Part shown: positions 1-4,982 of the stretch, piece after piece
Layout: each line of letters starts with the position of its first letter
How positions within the stretch are numbered: position 1 is the stretch's first letter
Assembly (NCBI GenBank): GCA_905236275.1
Contig: CAJOPI010000348.1
Coordinates: 1 to 7,761 of the forward strand
DNA from: an uncultured Lachnospiraceae bacterium
GTDB taxonomy: Bacteria; Bacillota; Clostridia; Lachnospirales; Lachnospiraceae
Direction of reading: 5' to 3'
Length of the DNA: 7,761 nucleotides
Program-made: the position numbers and the translations under genes
Notes under the pieces: model-generated
Told to the model about the DNA's origin: nothing
Seen by the model: the letters and a program-made list of their open reading frames with translations, nothing else
Database searches by the model: none

Positions 1-356
1 ATGTCTTTTATGCACCACACAGCCGTTATACGGAGGTCTCTTCGGAAGCCATCCATTCCTGCGGGGAACTGGAGATCATAGCAGAGTCGGATGAAGCAGG
101 CGTATTCCTCTGCATGACGAAGAACGGCAGGCAGATATTTATCATGGGTCACCCCGAATATGACAGGATAACCCTCGACAACGAGTACAGGCGCGACCTC
201 GGCAAGGGCATAAATCCTGCCGTACCGAAAAACTACTACCCTGACGACAATCCGTCAGAAAAGCCTTTGCTTTCGTGGAGAAGCCACTCTAACATCATTT
301 ACACAAACTGGCTTAACTATTATGTTTACCAGGAGACACCATATAAATTGGATTGA
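1..356 (+). CDS. metA: Homoserine O-acyltransferase MetA, C-terminal part
   Basis: The frame is open from the left edge (first full codon at 3) to a TGA at 354-356, giving 117 residues of a protein that is normally about 300 long; the start lies outside the window. MetA acylates the hydroxyl of L-homoserine in the cytoplasm, the first committed step of methionine synthesis. The visible part begins with APHSRYTEV, matching the PHSRY segment of the family, and includes GHPEYD at 147-164. There His (150-152) and Glu (156-158) correspond to the His and Glu of the Cys-His-Glu catalytic triad; the Cys would be upstream. The C-terminal SWRSHSNIIYTNWLNYYVYQ is also typical of MetA. Whether acetyl-CoA or succinyl-CoA is the donor cannot be told, because the deciding residue is not in the window. 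The gene is separated from the next one by 246 nt of structured DNA, so it is probably a different transcription unit. Confidence 0.95.
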   Translation, partial: VFYAPHSRYTEVSSEAIHSCGELEIIAESDEAGVFLCMTKNGRQIFIMGHPEYDRITLDNEYRRDLGKGINPAVPKNYYPDDNPSEKPLLSWRSHSNIIYTNWLNYYVYQETPYKLD

Positions 357-366
357 GGGGGCGCAA

Positions 367-396
367 TGGGCAAACGTCAATGACGTTTGCTATAAT
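367..396 (+). promoter_or_regulatory. Candidate extended -10 promoter P1
   Basis: TATAAT at 391-396 matches the sigma-70/SigA -10 consensus exactly and is preceded by TGC at 388-390, an extended -10 motif. TGGGCA at 367-372 gives four of six matches to the -35 consensus with an 18-nt spacer. Transcription would start near 402-404 and run through the long inverted repeat at 461-554 towards the arginase-like gene, giving a leader of about 200 nt. The palindrome at 370-390 fills the spacer. The -10 is strong and the -35 is weak. Confidence 0.5.
370..390. repeat. 21-bp perfect palindrome, possible operator or hairpin
   Basis: GCAAACGTC at 370-378 is exactly complementary to GACGTTTGC at 382-390, with AAT between them: nine base pairs and a three-base loop. 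It begins 14 nt after the metA stop. It also lies between a possible -35 (367-372, which it overlaps by three bases) and a perfect -10 (391-396), the usual place for a repressor or MerR-type activator site. Read as RNA it could be the metA terminator, but the tail TATAATTATC is not a real U-tract. I favour the operator reading; no regulator gene is in the window to support it. Confidence 0.55.
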
Positions 397-460
397 TATC
401 AACAACTGGTTTTTGTAATCCCGATTTTCAGAGATTAACACTGTTACTATATAGAAGTCA

Positions 461-554
461 GCAGGCAGCTCAGGGCTTTGAAAATACTTTTTGACCGCAG
501 TTTAAAAACGCTTTCTGCGGCAAAAAGTCTTTTCGAAAGACCTGAGCTGCCTGC
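461..554. repeat. 94-nt near-perfect inverted repeat (40-nt arms)
   Basis: The left arm 461-500 and right arm 515-554 are reverse complements except for two mismatches (475/540 and 485/529) and one unpaired base on each side (494 and 535), so 37 base pairs form around a 14-nt loop (501-514). The outer 14 pairs (461-474 with 541-554) are perfect. As RNA this would be a very stable single hairpin in the leader from P1. No U-tract follows it (554 onward reads CATCGCTATAAAAAGG), so it is not a standard intrinsic terminator. Candidate explanations are a dispersed palindromic element or small MITE, an mRNA-stabilising or processing hairpin, or a small RNA. It contains no meaningful reading frame. 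Confidence 0.85.
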
Positions 555-575
555 ATCGCTATAAAAAGGTTCCGC

Positions 576-604
576 TTTTCATATATTTGCGATTATGGTA
601 GAAT
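576..604 (+). promoter_or_regulatory. Candidate promoter P2 overlapping the arginase-like start
   Basis: TTTTCA at 576-581 (four of six -35 matches) is followed after 17 nt by TAGAAT at 599-604, with TG at 596-597 forming an extended -10. The -10 overlaps the ATG at 603-605. Transcripts from P2 would begin near 610-612, downstream of that ATG, so they could only use ATG 615 (almost leaderless) or a later start for the arginase-like gene, while still serving the genes downstream. Confidence 0.45.
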
Positions 605-1298
605 GACAATAACTATGGGTAATTTACTATTAAATTTTACGGGATTGTATAAAGAGATGAACCTGGAGTTGCCGGAAACAGAAATTCTTGATTTCACGAA
701 GCTTACAGGTTCCGAATTATATGTGGACGAAAATGCGGAAAAGATAATAAGCGGTGAGATAGGAAGGTATGGCTGCGAGGGAATACATTTCCTTGATAAC
801 GGTAATTATCATTACGTCACAAGACTTTTTCTGCATGAGATAAAGGAAGATATAGACCTGATATACTTTGATAATCATAGCGATGACCGGCCGCCGGCAT
901 TTGAAGGACTGAAATCCTGCGGTTCATGGGTACTTGATGCAGAAAAAGAACTCGAAAACCTGAGATCGGTTCACTGGATAGACGGAAAAGGAGAGCTTCA
1001 TAGCAGGGGAGAGCTTTCAGAGAAGAGAGTTCTTTATGTTTCGGTAGATAAAGATGTGTTCAGGAGAGAGATAGCTCCGACAAACTGGGATCAGGGCGAA
1101 ATGACCTTGGAGGAATTCGAGGGAATAATTACAGAACTGACAGGAAAAAGGAAAATCAGAGGAACAGATATCTGCGGTGAGTGCGTTTCGAAAGACGGAT
1201 TCTTCGATGAGTGTGAGCTTGGGCAGAACAGGGAGACCGATATAAGACTCTTCCGGTTCCTGAAAAGTTTGATGGAAAGGCATGAAAGAGATGGCTAA
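603..1298 (+). CDS. Compact arginase-fold (ureohydrolase-like) protein
   Basis: This 231-residue protein carries the metal-site signatures of the arginase/agmatinase superfamily in the right order. GNYH ends in His70, matching the first His ligand. DNHSD at 90-94 is the DxHxD motif (Asp90, His92, Asp94), and SVDKD supplies Asp149 and Asp151, matching SxDxD. NWDQGEMTLEEF resembles the segment after that motif, and DICGE (189-193) lies where the family has a conserved acidic stretch. A binuclear metal hydrolase of a guanidino or amide compound in the cytoplasm is therefore likely, but the substrate is unknown. It is well below the roughly 300 residues of true arginases, with only 55 residues between Asp94 and Asp149. 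There is no signal peptide. The start is uncertain: ATG 603 has no clear ribosome binding site, and ATG 615 and ATG 657 are in-frame alternatives; LLLNFTGLYKE looks like the family N-terminus, which favours 603 or 615. Its end overlaps the penicillin-binding protein start. Confidence 0.8.
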   Translation: MTITMGNLLLNFTGLYKEMNLELPETEILDFTKLTGSELYVDENAEKIISGEIGRYGCEGIHFLDNGNYHYVTRLFLHEIKEDIDLIYFDNHSDDRPPAFEGLKSCGSWVLDAEKELENLRSVHWIDGKGELHSRGELSEKRVLYVSVDKDVFRREIAPTNWDQGEMTLEEFEGIITELTGKRKIRGTDICGECVSKDGFFDECELGQNRETDIRLFRFLKSLMERHERDG

Positions 1299-3657
1299 GA
1301 GAAAGAAGAAAAAGAAGAAAACCTATCTGGGAACCTTCTTCAGTGTGTTTTTTAAGGCACTGCTGGTTGTGATCCTTCTTGGACTTATAGCTGCGGGCGT
1401 GGTTGGATTCAGTCTTTATAATAAATATTATAAGGTATTCGATGAAGAAGCAAAGGAAATAGTTGAAAACGGTTCGAGTGATGATTTCAAGAAAAACGAG
1501 CCGACCTACTTCTATGATAAGGATGGAGATGTCATCGCAAAGCTTAGGGGGGATGGAGACTCCACCTATTTAAGCTATGATGAGATTCCTGAGAATGCGG
1601 TAAATGCCTTCATTGCTGTAGAGGACAGAACCTTCTGGACGAACCCCGGTTATGATACACAGGGCATAATCAGAGTACTGGTGCGCTATCTGAGGACGCG
1701 TGGTGTTGAGCAGCATGGGGCTTCCACGATAACGCAGCAGCTTGCAAGAAATGTTTATCTTTCACAGGAAGTTTCCATGAGGAGAAAGATAAAGGAAATA
1801 CTGATATCCAAATATCTTACGAAAAAATATACAAAAAAGGAAATCATGGAATACTACGTCAATGACGTGTATTTTGCAAATCAGTATTACGGACTTGAGG
1901 CAGCGGCTCAGGGCTATTTTGGTAAAAAGGCATCACAGCTGTCACTTTCGGAAACGGCATATTTGTGTGCTATTCCGAACAGACCGGCATATTATGATCC
2001 CATAAAATATCCTGATAATGCTCTTAAAAGACGGGATAAGATACTTTCGGACATGCTCGGAGAGAACATGATTTCACAGGATGATTATGAACTGGCAGTT
2101 TCCGAGAAAATTTCCCTAAAAGAGCAGACAAGTACGGAGCTGAACGATTATCAGGCGACCTTTGCAATGGACTGTGCGGTAAGATATCTGATGGGGCTTG
2201 ACGGCTTCGAATTCCGCTATGAGTTTGACAGCGATACGGATTATAAAGATTATAAAGAGCTGTATGATGAAAGCTATGAGGAAGAGAAGGCGACGCTTTA
2301 TTCCAACGGCTATAAGATTTATACGACACTTGACAGCAGTGCACAGAAGCTGCTGCAGACGGCTCTGGATGAAAATCTTGCCTTTGATGAAGAGATTTCT
2401 TCGAGCGGAGCTTATGCCTTTCAGGGGGCTGTGACCGCGATTGATAACATAAACGGCAAGGTCATTGCCATAGTCGGGGGAAGAACAGACCCGTCGGGCT
2501 CATCTTCGACCTATACCCTGAACCGCGCTTATCAGAGCTACCGACAGCCGGGCTCGAGCATTAAGCCCATAGTTGTTTATACACCGGGACTTGAAACAGG
2601 CTATGCTCCCGGTTCCATACTTGAAAATATCGATGTGAGCACTGTAAAGAAAATGACCGCACTCCAGGCAATATGCCAGGTGGGAGAGCCTATGACGCTC
2701 CGCACAGCGGTCGAAAAGAGTCAGAACGGCTGTGCATGGTCGGTCTATGCCAATATTAGTCCCAAGACAGGACTTTCACATATCATTGATATGGAGTACC
2801 AGAATATTGTTCCCGATGATTACACACTTGCTACGGCATTGGGCGGTTTCACCAATGGTGTAACAACAGTGGAGCAGGCTGCGGCTTATGCTGCACTTGT
2901 AAATCATGGAACCTACAGGGGGCAGACCTGTCTTGCCTCACTTAAGGATAATGACGGAAACGAGCTTTATCTTGAGGCGGAAAGTAAGGAAGTATACACT
3001 CCGGAAGCGGCAGACACCATGATCGATATCATGAAGGGTGTCATAAAGAAGGGTACGGCCTCGAAGATGGGCTGGTATGATGTGAGCAGTACGGAGGCGG
3101 CAGGCAAGACAGGAACGACAAACGGTTCCAAGGACGGCTGGTTTTGTGGTGTTACGCCCTATTACAGCGTGGCTGTATGGGTAGGCTATGACTCGCCGAG
3201 GGAACTCGCGAACCTCTATGGTTCGTCATATCCGGCAGCCATATGGAAGGATGCCATGAGTTCTCTTATAGAAGGCTACGAGACGAAGGAATTCAGCCTG
3301 CCGAATAAAATGGCTGAGACTCCCTCAGGAGATAAATACCTGCCTGGAAGGGAAGCGACGGAAGAACTTGTAAGCGGCTATACGGTTGCGAATTACAGGG
3401 CAGACAGGGAGACCGGCGAGGCGATAAGGGCGGTAAACGGACAGATGACTTCGGTTTCACCCCTAACAGACCCGAATGCTGCGGCTACTGTTGCAGCCCT
3501 TTATCAGCAGTGTCAGGGGGCACTTGCCACGATAAAAGACCTGAATTATATGGCTAAACTTATAAATGAGACCAATACAGCCTATGCCACTGCGGTTTCA
3601 CAGACAGGCACCATAGTTCCGACTGTGCCGGATACCGCGAATGAAGCAGTTCAATAA
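1291..3657 (+). CDS. Class A penicillin-binding protein (PBP1A type)
   Basis: This is a bifunctional peptidoglycan synthase of 788 residues: a GT51 glycosyltransferase that polymerises lipid II and a transpeptidase that cross-links the strands outside the membrane. A lysine-rich N-terminus (3-10) is followed by one membrane anchor (about 20-42). The GT51 domain shows EDRTFW with catalytic Glu111, GASTITQQLARN, and RRKIKE with Glu169, followed by YYGLEAAAQGYFGK. The transpeptidase domain shows SSIK with nucleophile Ser422, SQN (477-479) and KTGT (606-609). Asn118 stands where the common EDxxFxxHxG motif has His. About 180 residues follow KTGT and end in a low-complexity Ala/Thr-rich tail. I chose ATG 1291 because GGAAAGG at 1274-1280 is 10 nt upstream; ATG 1282 is three codons earlier but only 1 nt from that site. 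The start overlaps the arginase-like stop by 8 nt (ATGGCTAA), suggesting translational coupling. Confidence 0.95.
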   Translation: MAKRKKKKKKTYLGTFFSVFFKALLVVILLGLIAAGVVGFSLYNKYYKVFDEEAKEIVENGSSDDFKKNEPTYFYDKDGDVIAKLRGDGDSTYLSYDEIPENAVNAFIAVEDRTFWTNPGYDTQGIIRVLVRYLRTRGVEQHGASTITQQLARNVYLSQEVSMRRKIKEILISKYLTKKYTKKEIMEYYVNDVYFANQYYGLEAAAQGYFGKKASQLSLSETAYLCAIPNRPAYYDPIKYPDNALKRRDKILSDMLGENMISQDDYELAVSEKISLKEQTSTELNDYQATFAMDCAVRYLMGLDGFEFRYEFDSDTDYKDYKELYDESYEEEKATLYSNGYKIYTTLDSSAQKLLQTALDENLAFDEEISSSGAYAFQGAVTAIDNINGKVIAIVGGRTDPSGSSSTYTLNRAYQSYRQPGSSIKPIVVYTPGLETGYAPGSILENIDVSTVKKMTALQAICQVGEPMTLRTAVEKSQNGCAWSVYANISPKTGLSHIIDMEYQNIVPDDYTLATALGGFTNGVTTVEQAAAYAALVNHGTYRGQTCLASLKDNDGNELYLEAESKEVYTPEAADTMIDIMKGVIKKGTASKMGWYDVSSTEAAGKTGTTNGSKDGWFCGVTPYYSVAVWVGYDSPRELANLYGSSYPAAIWKDAMSSLIEGYETKEFSLPNKMAETPSGDKYLPGREATEELVSGYTVANYRADRETGEAIRAVNGQMTSVSPLTDPNAAATVAALYQQCQGALATIKDLNYMAKLINETNTAYATAVSQTGTIVPTVPDTANEAVQ

Positions 3658-3671
3658 AGAGAGGTCCGAGC

Positions 3672-3676
3672 GGAGG
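3672..3676 (+). promoter_or_regulatory. Ribosome binding site fixing a GTG start
   Basis: GGAGG lies 8 nt before GTG 3685. It supports this non-ATG start over the in-frame ATG codons further in (for example residue 9), which would remove the basic N-terminal stretch conserved before the first membrane helix. Confidence 0.8.
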
Positions 3677-3684
3677 TATTTGGG

Positions 3685-4137
3685 GTGATAAAAAAATTAA
3701 ACCGCCTTATGAGGCAGTTTATGACGGGAAGGTACGGAACCGACAGTTTCTCTAATTTCCTTATGATCTTTGCTACGCTGATGATGCTCTGCGCTTTCCT
3801 TGCGGGGAATTTCATCGCGTCATTTATCTTTGAAATACTGATGGCAGTATCTGTCGGATACTGCCTTTTCAGAATGATGTCAAAAAACCGCTCAAAGAGA
3901 TATGGTGAAAATCTCGTTTTCAGAAAAAACAAAACAAGGATAATAAACCGTTTCGAGCGCAGTTATGAGAATTTTGGAAAATGGTGTGACGGTCTCACGA
4001 AGGATAAGGAGGCCGACAAAACGTATCTGATCTGTAAATGCCGCGGCTGCAGGCAGAAGGTACGTGTTCCTAAGGGACGCGGACGTATAAGAGTCAGATG
4101 TCCTAAATGCGGACGGGAATTTGTTAAGAGGACTTAG
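3685..4137 (+). CDS. Small membrane protein with C-terminal zinc ribbon
   Basis: This protein has 150 residues and a GTG start. The N-terminus is basic and carries MTGRYGTDSFSNF, a motif I associate with a conserved Lachnospiraceae family of unknown function (from memory, not searched). Two closely spaced hydrophobic helices follow, about 24-43 and 45-64, then a highly basic linker (66-115). The C-terminus is a zinc ribbon: Cys119-x2-Cys122 and Cys139-x2-Cys142 are the four probable ligands, with Cys117 extra. The turn between them is rich in Arg/Lys (KVRVPKGRGRIRVR), like the zinc ribbons that bind nucleic acid. With both ends charged and a helical hairpin, both termini probably face the cytoplasm. 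It lies 27 nt after the penicillin-binding protein and 11 nt before the sortase, so it is probably co-expressed with them. A role in envelope biogenesis or membrane-linked RNA/ribosome binding is speculation. Confidence 0.85.
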   Translation: MIKKLNRLMRQFMTGRYGTDSFSNFLMIFATLMMLCAFLAGNFIASFIFEILMAVSVGYCLFRMMSKNRSKRYGENLVFRKNKTRIINRFERSYENFGKWCDGLTKDKEADKTYLICKCRGCRQKVRVPKGRGRIRVRCPKCGREFVKRT

Positions 4138-4148
4138 GAGCTGCAAAA

Positions 4149-4958
4149 ATGGATAAAAGGGTTATTGCGAGAATAATATGCCTTCTGATCGCACTGGCTT
4201 CGTTCGGATATATAGGCTATTATTATTATCAGAAAAATCATAGTGATGATAAGAAAACAGAGCTTGCCGGGAAGGGCGGTTACAATTTCTCAAACGACAG
4301 CAAGCCGGTCGTGGTGGAAGCCGAGGTTGAGGATAAGGCTACAGGCTCAACTACGGTCAAAAAGCTTTTCGTGCTTAAGCAGTATCGCGCTCTTTATCAG
4401 AAAAATCCTAATTTCGCAGGCTGGATAACGATTGACGGAACCGACATTGACTATCCGGTGATGAAGTCAAGAACCGGCAACGGCGAATATTACTTAAATC
4501 ACAATTTCAGCCAGGAAGAAGACAGAAACGGCACTCTTTTCATGGAGGATGCCTGTGATATAGAAAGACCTTCGGAAAACTGGATAATCTACGGTCACAA
4601 CATGAAAAGCGGGAATATGTTCGGAACGCTTGACAGTTATAAATCGGAGTCATTTTACAGGGATCACAGATATATAAAGTTTGATACCATATATGAAACG
4701 GGAATATATGAGGTGATGTTTGCTTTTCAGTCGCATGTATATACTGAGGCCGAGATAGCATTTAAGTATTATCAGTTTATAGACCCGGCTTCGGCAGCCG
4801 AGTTCAATTCCGGTATAGAACAGATGAGGGCAGCGTCCTACTACGACGGAGGCGTGGACGTGGAATACGGCGACCGTCTGCTTATACTCTCTACCTGTGA
4901 TTATGATGAAAGTAACGGACGTTTTGTGGTAGTAGCAGTTCGAAAGGACGATTTGTAA
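4149..4958 (+). CDS. srtB: Class B sortase
   Basis: This is a membrane-anchored cysteine transpeptidase of 269 residues that cuts a sorting signal in secreted proteins and joins them to cell-wall peptide stems. One signal-anchor helix (about 6-26) is followed by a linker and the sortase barrel. The catalytic residues are all present: His150 in IIYGHNM, Cys250 in LSTCDY, and Arg258 in NGRFVVVAVR. The GWITIDGTDIDYPVM stretch, the YYLNHNF segment and the STCDYD motif point to class B rather than A or C. AGGAG at 4136-4140 overlaps the upstream stop codon and lies 8 nt before the ATG, so the start is clear. None of the proteins in the window ends in a sorting signal (LPxTG- or NPxTN-like motif, hydrophobic stretch, basic tail), so its substrates are encoded elsewhere. 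In other Firmicutes class B sortases anchor haem-uptake proteins or assemble pili; nothing here indicates which applies. Confidence 0.93.
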   Translation: MDKRVIARIICLLIALASFGYIGYYYYQKNHSDDKKTELAGKGGYNFSNDSKPVVVEAEVEDKATGSTTVKKLFVLKQYRALYQKNPNFAGWITIDGTDIDYPVMKSRTGNGEYYLNHNFSQEEDRNGTLFMEDACDIERPSENWIIYGHNMKSGNMFGTLDSYKSESFYRDHRYIKFDTIYETGIYEVMFAFQSHVYTEAEIAFKYYQFIDPASAAEFNSGIEQMRAASYYDGGVDVEYGDRLLILSTCDYDESNGRFVVVAVRKDDL

Positions 4959-4972
4959 TATTTGGTGTTATT

Positions 4973-4977
4973 GGAGG
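4973..4977 (+). promoter_or_regulatory. Ribosome binding site fixing the metH start
   Basis: GGAGG lies 5 nt before ATG 4983. The same frame is open upstream to TTG 4962, but that start would place this site inside the coding region and has no site of its own, so 4983 is preferred. Confidence 0.85.
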
Positions 4978-4982
4978 CAAAA

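Noticed and set aside
461..554. Intrinsic terminator for metA
   Set aside because: The stem is far longer than usual, lies more than 100 nt after the stop, and has no U-tract behind it.
357..602. CRISPR array
   Set aside because: There is a single inverted repeat, with no regularly spaced direct repeats and no cas genes.
3358..3654. Sortase sorting signal at the PBP C-terminus
   Set aside because: The tail has no LPxTG- or NPxTN-like motif, hydrophobic stretch or basic end, so the PBP is not a sortase substrate.
3651..3932. Minus-strand frame across the PBP-zinc-ribbon junction
   Set aside because: It lies opposite a clear plus-strand gene with GGAGG and membrane helices; its protein shows no family signature.
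4959..4982. Cobalamin or SAM riboswitch before metH
   Set aside because: The gap is only 24 nt, too short for either; the 357-602 region also lacks a recognisable B12-box or S-box core.
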